5,792 bases of DNA. Origin: Alphaproteobacteria bacterium. Lineage in GTDB: Bacteria; Pseudomonadota; Alphaproteobacteria; Rhizobiales; Beijerinckiaceae. The stretch spans positions 1 to 5,792 of the forward strand of contig RFZR01000114.1 of the NCBI GenBank assembly GCA_009920595.1. The letters are read 5' to 3'. The position numbers and the translations under genes are program-made. The notes under the pieces were generated by a model. That model saw nothing but the letters and a program-made list of their open reading frames with translations. It was not told the DNA's origin and did not search any database. Position 1 is the stretch's first letter, and the number at the start of each line of letters is the position of its first letter. Positions 1 to 5,792 of the stretch are shown here, piece by piece.

Positions 1-218
1 TCATTCATTATTTCAATATTATTTGGGACGAAGCAGACGAGTTGCAAAGGCTCGCTGAATTGTCGGATCCTCGGATCAGTTTGAAAACCTCTGGTCTTTC
101 CCCGAAGGCGACAGAGCTTGCCAATCGTCTTGCGCGCGATATCGGTGAGCTCTCCGACGAAGACCTCTCGCGACTTCTTGATGTGTTGAACGAGGCGCGC
201 GATCGGAATCGCCCTTGA
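1..218 (+). CDS. 3' end of an unidentified small helical protein (partial)
   Basis: An open frame enters from the left edge (first whole codon at 3) and runs 71 residues to a TGA at 216-218. The fragment is acidic, rich in Leu, Glu, Asp and Arg, and reads as two or more amphipathic helices. It has a DEADELQRLAEL stretch near the start and an LSDEDLSRLLDVLNEARDR end, with a GLSPKATELANRLA segment between them. The final part resembles the C-terminal dimerisation helices of MarR-type winged-helix regulators ('Lt.kG...' followed by 'Ls.ee...L...L'), but the DNA-binding half lies outside the window, so this is only a weak suggestion. No membrane segment or signal is visible. It lies 56 bases upstream of the kinase pseudogene on the same strand and could share a transcript with it. 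That the frame is coding is inferred from its uninterrupted length, its codon pattern and its protein-like composition. Confidence 0.55.
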   Translation, partial: IHYFNIIWDEADELQRLAELSDPRISLKTSGLSPKATELANRLARDIGELSDEDLSRLLDVLNEARDRNRP

Positions 219-263
219 CGGCGATGAAGCCGCTCTTCACACCACACTCATTCAAGGGATTCG

Positions 264-270
264 GGTGATC
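264..270 (+). promoter_or_regulatory. Likely ribosome binding site of the kinase pseudogene
   Basis: GGTGATC, preceded by another G, matches seven bases of the sequence complementary to the 16S rRNA 3' end (GGAGGTGATC). It ends four bases before the ATG at 275, which supports that start. An AAGGGA at 254-259 is a less well placed alternative. No convincing promoter was seen in the 56-base gap 219-274. Confidence 0.4.
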
Positions 271-274
271 ACAA

Positions 275-1233
275 ATGACGTCTTCAAAATATGATGTTCT
301 GGGTATTGGTAATGCGATTGTTGATGTGATCGCTTTTACAGAAGACGATTTTCTTCTCGCGCATCAACTCGCGAAAGGATCAATGCATTTGATCGAAGAA
401 GAACAAGCCGAAAAACTCTACCAATCCATGGGTCCCGCGACAATCATTTCAGGCGGTTCAGCCGCCAATACAATGGTTGGCGTTGCGTCGCTCGGCGGTT
501 CTGCCTCTTTCATCGGTAAAGTTCGTGAAGATGTTTTGGGGCAAGCTTTTACCCACGACATTCGTTCGATTGGTGTTCAATTTGAAACAAAGCCTGCTTC
601 AACCGGATTAGCGACGGCGCGCAGTTTTATTCTCGTCACTCCTGATGGCGAACGAACAATGAATACATTTCTAGGGGCCTGCCGCGAATTGGGGCCGGAT
701 GATATTGATCCCGAGACTGTTGAAGCGGCAGAAATTACCTATCTTGAAGGCTATCTTTGGGATCCTGAAGATGCGAAGGCTGCGTTTCGTAAGGCCGTAT
801 CCATTGCCCATCGTGCTGGCCGAAAAGTGGCACTTACGCGCTCATCACGGACGGAGCCATCGATGTTTTGCTCGCCAATGAGCATGAATTAAAAAGCCTT
901 TATACGACATCCGATTTTGATAGCGCGGTGAAAGCGCTTCGAGACGAAGCTCCCTTAGCGGTTGTTACACGTTCGGCCGAGGGCTCAATTGTGATCGATA
1001 AAGAGGGAGTGGTGGCCGTTCCGGCTCAGTCGATTGATAGACTTGTCGATACGACAGGTGCAGGCGATCTTTTTGCTGCGGGATTTTTGCTCGGTCATGT
1101 TCGCGGATTCTCTCACGAAGAAGCTGCACGACTTGGTGCAATAGCCGCTGCAGAAATCATTCAACATCTCGGCGCGCGCCCAGAAACGCGCTTGAAAGAT
1201 CTCGCTCAAGAAAACGGAATTACAATTTCCTGA
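275..1233 (+). pseudogene. Adenosine kinase-like PfkB-family sugar kinase, disrupted by an internal deletion and frameshift
   Basis: The intact family phosphorylates adenosine (or a related nucleoside or sugar) with ATP in the cytoplasm. Codons 1-188 run from the ATG at 275 to about 838 and carry the PfkB N-terminal features: GNAIVDV (12-18) with the substrate-binding Asp, SGGSAANT (59-66), GKVREDVLG (81-89), a TPDGERTMNTFLGA segment (122-135) and YLEGYLWD (156-163). After KVALT the frame reads out of family sequence and stops at 890-892. The family sequence resumes one frame over at about 838 (ALITDGAIDVLLANEHEL). It continues through VVTRSAEGS and the catalytic DTTGAGD (1048-1068) to TGA at 1231-1233. 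The two good parts total about 319 residues against about 330-335 usual, and the LSD-FCVDR-R segment that normally follows VALT is absent. The frame offset requires a net loss of 3n+1 bases; about 46 fits. The break may be real or an assembly error. The 3' end overlaps coaA tail to tail by 14 bases. Confidence 0.85.
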
Positions 1234-2197
1234 GCGCAACCGTCTCTATGCGATGCTGAGATCCCTTTGTAAGAACAAGGTCTGCGCGCGGTCGTGTCGG
1301 CAGAATATTTTCACGTAAATTCGGAAGATTGATTCGGTTCCAAATATTGCGTGCCGTTTTTTCAGCTTCAACGTCACTGAGCTCAGCATATTTTTTAAAG
1401 AAACTTCGTGGATCGCGGAACGCTGTATCCCGTAAACGCATGAAGCGATCGACGTACCAACGCTCGAGATCGTCTTCATGTGCATCAAGATAGATTGAGA
1501 AATCAAAAAAATCAGAAACGAATGGAATGGGCTTGCCTAACTTCTGCAAACGATTGGGCAAAAGAACATTGAGACCCTCAACAATCAGAATATCAGGGCG
1601 ATCAACTGAAACCGATTCTCCAGGCACTACATCATAAACAAGATGTGAATAAACGGGCGCTTCGACATGACTCTTGCCGGCCTTCACATCTGTTAGAAAT
1701 TTAATGAGTGCAGTGCCGTCATAGCTTTCGGGGAAGCCTTTGCGATCCATAATGCCTTCGGCATCAAGCGCCGCATTGGGTAAGAGAAATCCATCAGTGG
1801 TGACGAGTTCTACTTTGGGAGTGTTTGGCCAACGCGATAACAGCGCTTTCAAAACACGTGCCGTTGTTGATTTGCCCGCACTTACCGACCCAGCAATGCC
1901 AATCACGTAAGGCACCTTACCATCTTCGGCGAGAAGAAAGCGCTGCGTGGCTTTAAAGAGACCTTGTGTTGCTGCAACATAGAGCGACAACAAACGCGAA
2001 AGCGGCAGATAAATCGCAATCACATCTTCAAGCGAAATCGGATCATTAAGCGATTGAAGCTTTTGTAAATCTTCAACCGTAAGCGTCATAGGTGTGTCGG
2101 CTCTCAGGGTCGCCCATTCATCACGGCTAAAAATCCGATAGGGCGAGAGATCATCGTCAGCAAGCAACAAGTCAGAGCCTGGAATAGATATGTTCAT
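1220..2197 (-). CDS. coaA: Type I pantothenate kinase
   Basis: CoaA phosphorylates pantothenate with ATP to 4'-phosphopantothenate, the first and usually feedback-controlled step of coenzyme A synthesis in the cytoplasm. The 325-residue product is close to the E. coli enzyme (316) and aligns along its length from memory. Key parts are a P-loop GSVSAGKST (103-111), VTTDGFL (132-138) with the conserved Asp135, KGFPESYD (153-160), PVYSHLVYDV (181-190) with the conserved His185, ILIVEGLNVL (203-212), and the C-terminal NLRENILPTRPRADLVLTK (293-311). This is the prokaryotic type I (CoA-inhibited) family, not type II or III. The ATG at 2197 lies 10 bases past the hisE stop, has no strong ribosome binding site and no earlier in-frame start nearby, so translation may depend on coupling to hisE. 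It is the last gene of the his cluster on this strand and converges with the broken kinase gene. I see no truncation or missing motif. Confidence 0.97.
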   Translation of the reverse strand: MNISIPGSDLLLADDDLSPYRIFSRDEWATLRADTPMTLTVEDLQKLQSLNDPISLEDVIAIYLPLSRLLSLYVAATQGLFKATQRFLLAEDGKVPYVIGIAGSVSAGKSTTARVLKALLSRWPNTPKVELVTTDGFLLPNAALDAEGIMDRKGFPESYDGTALIKFLTDVKAGKSHVEAPVYSHLVYDVVPGESVSVDRPDILIVEGLNVLLPNRLQKLGKPIPFVSDFFDFSIYLDAHEDDLERWYVDRFMRLRDTAFRDPRSFFKKYAELSDVEAEKTARNIWNRINLPNLRENILPTRPRADLVLTKGSQHRIETVALRKL

Positions 2198-2207
2198 GAC
2201 GAAGCAA

Positions 2208-2534
2208 TCACTTTTGATCCGAGCGAGAGGCTTTTTCAGCCAGCCCCGATTGCTTTGTACGCGCCTCTAACTCCGCCATAACATCGGCAACAGAAATGTT
2301 AGTCGCGCGAAGAACGACTAAGAGATGATAAAGAAGATCGGCGCTTTCTTTGATAATCTCTGCTTTATCACCGCCATTGGCAGCAATAATTGTTTCAACC
2401 GCCTCTTCGCCTAATTTCTTAGAAGAGATGGTAATGCCCTTTTCGATCAGACGCGCAGTATATGACTCTTCGCTTGATGCGGCTATGCGCTCCTCAATGA
2501 TTTTTTCGAGATCGGAAAGAGTAAATTTTGTCAT
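2208..2534 (-). CDS. hisE: Phosphoribosyl-ATP pyrophosphatase (HisE)
   Basis: HisE hydrolyses phosphoribosyl-ATP to phosphoribosyl-AMP and pyrophosphate, the second step of histidine synthesis. The 108-residue protein has the usual size of a stand-alone HisE of the MazG-like all-helical pyrophosphatase fold. The metal-binding acidic motifs are present: GEEAVE (42-47, Glu43, Glu44 and Glu47) and KESADLLYHLLVVL (62-75, Glu63 and Asp66). The N-terminal half carries the family's L-IIEERI and SYTARLIEKG segments. HisI, fused to HisE in E. coli, is not attached here and is not in the window, as is common in alphaproteobacteria. The ATG at 2534 directly follows the hisF stop (TAA at 2535-2537). A purine-rich GAGGATGG at the 3' end of hisF can serve as ribosome binding site, so coupled translation with hisF is likely. 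The polar, charged tail after about residue 93 is typically variable. Confidence 0.97.
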   Translation of the reverse strand: MTKFTLSDLEKIIEERIAASSEESYTARLIEKGITISSKKLGEEAVETIIAANGGDKAEIIKESADLLYHLLVVLRATNISVADVMAELEARTKQSGLAEKASRSDQK

Positions 2535-3308
2535 TTAATCCATCCTCACAGCCACACCGGCAGCCGAAAGCGCTTCCTTTGCCTGCCGAATTGAAAACTC
2601 ACCAAAGTGGAAAATCGATGCGGCAAGAACGGCGCTCGCATGCCCATCGCGAATGCCTTCAACCAAATGTTCTAAAGTGCCAACCCCACCCGACGCGATG
2701 ACCGGAACCGATACAGAATCGGAAATTGCACGGGTTAATTCGATATCATATCCGGATTTTGTACCATCACGATCCATCGATGTAAGGAGCAGTTCACCGG
2801 CTCCAAGAGCGGCAACTTCCTGAGCATAGTGAATTGCATCAATACCGGTTGCCCGCCGACCACCATGCGTAAAAATTTCCCAGCGCGGCGGTTCATTGTT
2901 CGATGAAATACGTTTCGCATCGATAGCAACAACAATGCATTGGCTGCCAAATTTCTCGGCCGCTTGTTTCACAAAGGATCGCTCATTCACAGCGGCAGTC
3001 ATGATCGAAACTTTATCAGCGCCTGCGAGCAGAAGATTTCGAATATCTTCGATGGTTCTCACGCCACCACCAACAGTCAGTGGCATGAAACAGGCCTCCG
3101 CTGTTCGCCTGACAACATCCATCAAGATTCCACGATCTTCATGACTTGCCGTGATATCAAGAAAACATAATTCATCCGCACCGGCGGCATCATAAGCCAA
3201 AGCGGATTCAACGGGATCTCCTGCATCGACGAGATCGACAAATTGAACACCTTTGACAACGCGTCCGTCTTTAACATCAAGACAGGGAATAACGCGGCTT
3301 TTAAGCAT
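2535..3308 (-). CDS. hisF: Imidazole glycerol phosphate synthase, cyclase subunit (HisF)
   Basis: HisF takes PRFAR and ammonia channelled from HisH and makes imidazole glycerol phosphate and AICAR. It is a cytoplasmic (beta/alpha)8 barrel. The 257-residue product has the family length. Catalytic Asp11 (RVIPCLDVKDGRVVKG, 5-20) and Asp130 (IVVAIDAKR, 125-133) are present. So are the phosphate-binding loops VGGGVRT (79-85) and IASGGVG (204-210), the TSMDRDGTKSGYD segment (176-188) and the C-terminal LAASIFHFGE (228-237). One oddity is ADKVSIMTAAV (97-107): residue 103 is Met (codon at 3000-3002), where the family normally has Asn in SIN(T/S). The ATG at 3308 overlaps the hisA stop by eight bases (ATGCTTAA), so the two are probably translationally coupled, and hisE follows with no gap. 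HisF is expected to form a heterodimer with the HisH encoded two genes upstream. HisA is a paralogue but is clearly distinguished by its own catalytic context. Confidence 0.97.
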   Translation of the reverse strand: MLKSRVIPCLDVKDGRVVKGVQFVDLVDAGDPVESALAYDAAGADELCFLDITASHEDRGILMDVVRRTAEACFMPLTVGGGVRTIEDIRNLLLAGADKVSIMTAAVNERSFVKQAAEKFGSQCIVVAIDAKRISSNNEPPRWEIFTHGGRRATGIDAIHYAQEVAALGAGELLLTSMDRDGTKSGYDIELTRAISDSVSVPVIASGGVGTLEHLVEGIRDGHASAVLAASIFHFGEFSIRQAKEALSAAGVAVRMD

Positions 3309-4050
3309 GAGCAGATGCTCCTGCCTTTGCTTTGATCAATGCGAGAGCGGCTTTTGCATCAAGTCGGCCATCATAAAGAGCGCGTCCTGTAATGGCGCCC
3401 TCAAGAATGGCGCAATCAGGTTTTGTCAAACGCTCTATATCATCAAGAGAGGCCAACCCCCCAGAAGCAATTACCGGAATCGATAAAGCGTTGGCGAGCG
3501 CCAGTGTCGACTCGATGTTTAATCCTTTGAGCAAACCATCTCTTGAAATATCAGTATAGATGATGGCCGAGACACCAGCGTCTTGAAAGCGTTGACCTAA
3601 GTCGATTGACGACATTTCTGAAAGCTGGGCCCAACCATCGACGGCCACACGACCATCGCGCGCATCGATTCCTACCGCAATATGACCTGAAAATTGTCGG
3701 GCTGCTTCACGAACAAAAGCGGGATCTTTGACAGCTGCCGTACCGATGATGATGCGTGTGATTCCGTGTTCAAGCCAATTCTCCACGGTCTTCATCGTGC
3801 GGATGCCGCCGCCGAGTTGAATCGGAATGTTGATTTCTCTTGTAATTGAGCGGATTACCTCAGCATTCACTGGCTTGCCTGCGAAGGCGCCATCAAGATC
3901 AACAATATGCAACCATTCGAATCCCTGGTCTTCAAATTGTTTGGCTTGATCGGCAGGATCATCATTAAACACGGTCGCTTGATCCATATCGCCTTGGATC
4001 AAACGGACACAACGCCCTTCTTTCAAATCGATTGCCGGAAACAAAATCAC
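3301..4050 (-). CDS. hisA: ProFAR isomerase (HisA), start set at GTG 4050
   Basis: HisA isomerises the aminoaldose ProFAR to the aminoketose PRFAR (phosphoribosylformimino-AICAR-P isomerase), the step before HisH/HisF. It is a (beta/alpha)8 barrel related to HisF. The longest open frame begins with a GTG at 4059, but I prefer the GTG at 4050. That start yields MILFPAIDLKEG, with the catalytic Asp at the family's usual position 8. It forms a GTGA overlap with the hisH stop and has AAGGTGG at a good distance upstream, whereas the 4059 GTG lies inside that ribosome binding site. From this start the protein has 249 residues, with Asp8 and Asp129 (AVGIDARDG, 125-133) as the acid/base pair. Phosphate loops are LGGGIRT (79-85) and IASGGL (194-199), and YTDISRDG (165-172) is also present. 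The 3' end overlaps hisF by eight bases. Nothing key is missing. Confidence 0.95.
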   Translation of the reverse strand: MILFPAIDLKEGRCVRLIQGDMDQATVFNDDPADQAKQFEDQGFEWLHIVDLDGAFAGKPVNAEVIRSITREINIPIQLGGGIRTMKTVENWLEHGITRIIIGTAAVKDPAFVREAARQFSGHIAVGIDARDGRVAVDGWAQLSEMSSIDLGQRFQDAGVSAIIYTDISRDGLLKGLNIESTLALANALSIPVIASGGLASLDDIERLTKPDCAILEGAITGRALYDGRLDAKAALALIKAKAGASAHA

Positions 4051-4688
4051 GGGGCCCACCTTAAAAAATTAGCGATCAAAGCGAGGCCCAATTTCTGGCT
4101 CTTCTCTGGATGGAATTGTGTTCCGGCAATTGTATCGCGCGCTACAAGCGCGGTGAGCTCGCCACCATAATCTGTGGTTGCCACGATGTCGGAAACGTTC
4201 TTCGCTTTCAAATGATAAGAGTGCACGAAATAAGCGTGGAGCGTTTCAGGAATATTTTCGAGCAGAGGATGCGCATGTTTGCGCAACAAATTATTCCATC
4301 CCATATGCGGGATTTTAAGCGCAGGATCTTTCGGCTCGATACGAACAGTATCGCCGGTAATCCAACCTAAGCCTTCACTTGTTTCATATTCCAGACCGCG
4401 TTGGGCCAAAAGCTGCATACCGACACAAATGCCGAGAAAGGGCCGCGAGGATTGAAACACAAATTCTTTCATCGCGTCGATCATGCCGGGAACGGCATCA
4501 AGCCCGCGCCGACAATCGGCAAAAGCGCCGACGCCCGGCAGCACAACACGATCCGCTTTCCGCACCTGTTCGGGATCGGAAGTCACAAGAATTTTGGTTG
4601 CGATTCCTTCTGCGCGCGCAGCTTGTTCAAAAGCTTTTTGTGCCGAGTGCAGATTGCCCGAACCATAATCGATAATGACCGTGGTCAT
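4047..4688 (-). CDS. hisH: Imidazole glycerol phosphate synthase, glutamine amidotransferase subunit (HisH)
   Basis: HisH hydrolyses glutamine and passes ammonia through the HisF barrel for imidazole ring formation. It is a class I glutamine amidotransferase. At 213 residues it fits the family. The N-terminus VIIDYGSGNLHSA (4-16) is diagnostic. The oxyanion-strand loop is LPGVGAF (50-56), and the nucleophile elbow GICVGMQ (86-92) holds Cys88. HMGWN (128-132) is the HisF-interface segment, and GTQFHPEKSQ (189-198) supplies His193 and Glu195 of the triad, so the catalytic machinery is complete. The ATG at 4688 shares an ATGA overlap with the stop of the DUF2628 gene, and its TGA stop shares a GTGA overlap with the hisA start. 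Both suggest strong translational coupling. Its partner HisF is encoded two genes downstream, with hisA between them. Confidence 0.97.
   Translation of the reverse strand: MTTVIIDYGSGNLHSAQKAFEQAARAEGIATKILVTSDPEQVRKADRVVLPGVGAFADCRRGLDAVPGMIDAMKEFVFQSSRPFLGICVGMQLLAQRGLEYETSEGLGWITGDTVRIEPKDPALKIPHMGWNNLLRKHAHPLLENIPETLHAYFVHSYHLKAKNVSDIVATTDYGGELTALVARDTIAGTQFHPEKSQKLGLALIANFLRWAP
4056..4062 (-). promoter_or_regulatory. Ribosome binding site that decides the hisA start
   Basis: On the - strand this reads AAGGTGG, a good match to the anti-16S sequence, with five bases (GCCCC) before the GTG at 4050. It lies within the last codons of hisH. The alternative GTG at 4059-4057 is part of the site itself and so is an unlikely initiator. 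Confidence 0.6.
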
Positions 4689-5158
4689 AGCCGCTCATCC
4701 GGACCTGGGAATAAACCAATCACGCCCCGGCTTTGCGGGGTCCGCGCGTTTGGGCTGCTATAGGACACGGTCTCGCTTTCGTGACAGGCGTTAAGACTCT
4801 GATGCAGCGCCTCATCGTCTGTCTCGGCTTGGACAATTGTGACGAGCCGGTAGCCGCGCCGTTCGAGTGCCGCGCATAGCCAGCGCCGCCCCTCAAGCCC
4901 GACCATCAGCATAAGAACGAGTCCGACCCCGAAAGACACGCCGGGCGGCACGCCGAGACGGGACGCTCCAAACGCCAAACCCGCTTCAACGGCGAGAAGT
5001 AAGAGGGCATTCAACCAGAGTCGATTAAGGATCAACCAAAGAAGCGGCACAAAAAACCCACCCCAACTGAAGCGATCCGGCACGAGACGGCTTTTTTCTG
5101 CAAGATTGGCGCGCGTATAGGCGAGCGAAGAGGGCAGATAGACCGAATAAGTCGTCAT
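4685..5158 (-). CDS. DUF2628-type integral membrane protein of unknown function
   Basis: The 157-residue protein looks like the DUF2628 membrane family, which from memory is commonly found between hisB and hisH in Rhizobiales. It has a short polar N-terminus (TTYSVYLPS) and a basic, charged stretch to about residue 30. Next comes the FSWGGFFVPLLWLILNRLW segment (30-48), typical of the family. Two to three hydrophobic segments follow, roughly 35-44, 47-66 and 72-88. RRWLCAALERRGYRL (91-105) and a soluble, probably disordered C-terminus with two Cys (95 and 125) complete it. There is no signal cleavage motif and no enzymatic motif, so it probably sits in the inner membrane. The ATG at 5158 follows hisB by 26 bases, with a weak purine-rich GAGAGA just upstream. 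Its stop overlaps the hisH start (ATGA). Its position implies co-expression with histidine genes, but a role in histidine synthesis is not shown. The coding sequence is clearly more GC-rich than the genes downstream. Confidence 0.85.
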   Translation of the reverse strand: MTTYSVYLPSSLAYTRANLAEKSRLVPDRFSWGGFFVPLLWLILNRLWLNALLLLAVEAGLAFGASRLGVPPGVSFGVGLVLMLMVGLEGRRWLCAALERRGYRLVTIVQAETDDEALHQSLNACHESETVSYSSPNARTPQSRGVIGLFPGPDERL

Positions 5159-5184
5159 TTCTCTCTATCCCAGAGGATCTGGCC

Positions 5185-5772
5185 TCAAAGAACGCCCTTG
5201 GTTGAAGGGATCCGGTCCTTCTCCCGCGCATCGATCGCAACCGCCGCACGAAGCGCGCGCGCCAGTCCCTTATAGCAGCTTTCGGCAATATGATGGGCGT
5301 TTAGGCCGTAAAGGGTCTCAACATGCAGCGTGATTCCCGCATTGATGGCGAAAGCCTGAAACCATTCCCGTACCAATTCGGTATCGAAATCGCCGATTTT
5401 CTCGCGTTCAAATTCAGTTCTAAACACCAAAAATGGGCGTCCAGACACGTCAACAGCCACGCGCGAGAGCGTTTCATCCATCGGCAGATAAGAATGGGCG
5501 TAACGGGTAATGCCTTTTTTGTCGCCCAGCGCCTCGCGAAAGGCCTGGCCGAGCGCAATGCCGATATCTTCAACCGAGTGATGCTGATCGACTTCGAGAT
5601 CGCCTTTGCAAGCCACCGTCACATTAAAAAGACTGTGGCGCGCAAAAAGCGTGAGCATATGGTCAAGAAATCCAACGCCGGTCGAAATTTGGGCTTCGCC
5701 GCTGCCGTCCAGCGCGATGGATACAGAAATATCCGTTTCGCCGGTCTTACGCTTGATGCTGGCCATTCTCAT
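5185..5772 (-). CDS. hisB: Imidazoleglycerol-phosphate dehydratase (HisB)
   Basis: HisB dehydrates imidazole glycerol phosphate to imidazole acetol phosphate, a late step of histidine synthesis. It is a manganese enzyme that assembles as a 24-mer in the cytoplasm. The product has 195 residues and is the monofunctional form, without the histidinol-phosphatase domain fused to it in E. coli. Motifs in order: GFLDHML (34-40); DQHHSVEDIG (62-71), whose HHxxED binds metal; PMDETLSRVAVDVSGRP (97-113); the second metal motif LNAHHIAESCYKGLARALR (157-175); and the C-terminal STKGVL. The ATG at 5772 is preferred because GGGA lies about eight bases upstream and an N-terminus of this length is normal. 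An in-frame ATG at 5766 would shorten the protein by only two residues. It is the first gene of the cluster visible here. Only 20 bases remain upstream, so no promoter or leader can be judged. Confidence 0.97.
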   Translation of the reverse strand: MRMASIKRKTGETDISVSIALDGSGEAQISTGVGFLDHMLTLFARHSLFNVTVACKGDLEVDQHHSVEDIGIALGQAFREALGDKKGITRYAHSYLPMDETLSRVAVDVSGRPFLVFRTEFEREKIGDFDTELVREWFQAFAINAGITLHVETLYGLNAHHIAESCYKGLARALRAAVAIDAREKDRIPSTKGVL

Positions 5773-5792
5773 TGTTTTTGTCCCGTAAAGGA

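Noticed and set aside
222..235. CGGC/GCCG inverted repeat downstream of the left-hand partial gene
   Set aside because: The stem is only four base pairs and no T-run follows, so it was not called a terminator.
8..247. Open frame on the - strand rich in Ser and Arg at the left edge
   Set aside because: Its Ser/Arg-rich composition is typical of an antisense shadow. The + strand frame to 218 has a far more protein-like sequence.
838..892. Programmed ribosomal frameshifting joining the two halves of the kinase gene
   Set aside because: No canonical slippery heptamer in the correct frame was seen in the overlap, and frameshifting could not restore the missing segment of about 15 conserved residues. 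A deletion explains both features.
985..1239. Open frame on the - strand across the end of the kinase gene
   Set aside because: It is the antisense shadow of conserved PfkB sequence, including the DTTGAGD motif, and has no recognisable protein features.
1752..1764. Perfect inverted repeat ATGCC-TTC-GGCAT
   Set aside because: It is short, lies within conserved coaA coding sequence (the GIMD region) and has no adjacent T-run. It is most likely a chance consequence of the codons used.
4725..4740. Hairpin CCCCG/CGGGG as a terminator
   Set aside because: A five-base stem with a six-base loop lies inside the 3' part of the DUF2628 coding sequence with no T-run on either strand. hisH follows at once, so termination is unlikely.
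4379..4763. Several + strand open frames opposite hisH and DUF2628
   Set aside because: They are antisense to a fully conserved HisH, have compositions typical of shadow frames, and lack ribosome binding sites.

Overview
The window is a stretch of chromosomal housekeeping DNA, probably from an alphaproteobacterium of the Hyphomicrobiales/Rhizobiales type. That placement rests on the gene order hisB - DUF2628 - hisH - hisA - hisF - hisE - coaA, the monofunctional short HisB, and the protein sequences as I remember their relatives. No database search was run, so genus-level assignment is not possible. I found no tRNA, rRNA, CRISPR array, insertion sequence or phage gene.

Layout. The left end (1-218, + strand) holds the 3' end of a small helical protein that I cannot name with confidence. 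After a 56-base gap comes a + strand adenosine kinase-like gene of the PfkB family (275-1233). It is broken: the first 188 codons and the last ~131 codons lie in different frames, and about 15 residues of the family's usual sequence are missing at the join near 838. The rest of the window (5772 down to 1220) is one tightly packed - strand gene cluster: hisB, a DUF2628 membrane protein, hisH, hisA, hisF, hisE and coaA. Gaps are 26 bases or less, and there are several stop/start overlaps: ATGA for DUF2628/hisH, GTGA for hisH/hisA, and 8 bases for hisA/hisF. hisF/hisE directly abut and hisE/coaA are 10 bases apart. The broken kinase gene and coaA converge and overlap by 14 bases at their 3' ends, with no visible terminator between them.

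How the genes work together. HisE removes pyrophosphate from phosphoribosyl-ATP, HisA isomerises ProFAR to PRFAR, and HisH plus HisF use glutamine-derived ammonia to make imidazole glycerol phosphate and AICAR. HisB then dehydrates imidazole glycerol phosphate. hisG, hisD, hisC and hisI are not in the window and are presumably elsewhere. CoaA makes 4'-phosphopantothenate for coenzyme A and appears to share the his transcript without being part of the pathway. The DUF2628 protein has no known function.

I do not see a new biological system here. The points most worth checking are the deletion and frameshift in the kinase gene, a methionine in HisF where an asparagine of the PRFAR site is normally found, the corrected GTG start of hisA, and a change in base composition near the hisH/DUF2628 boundary.
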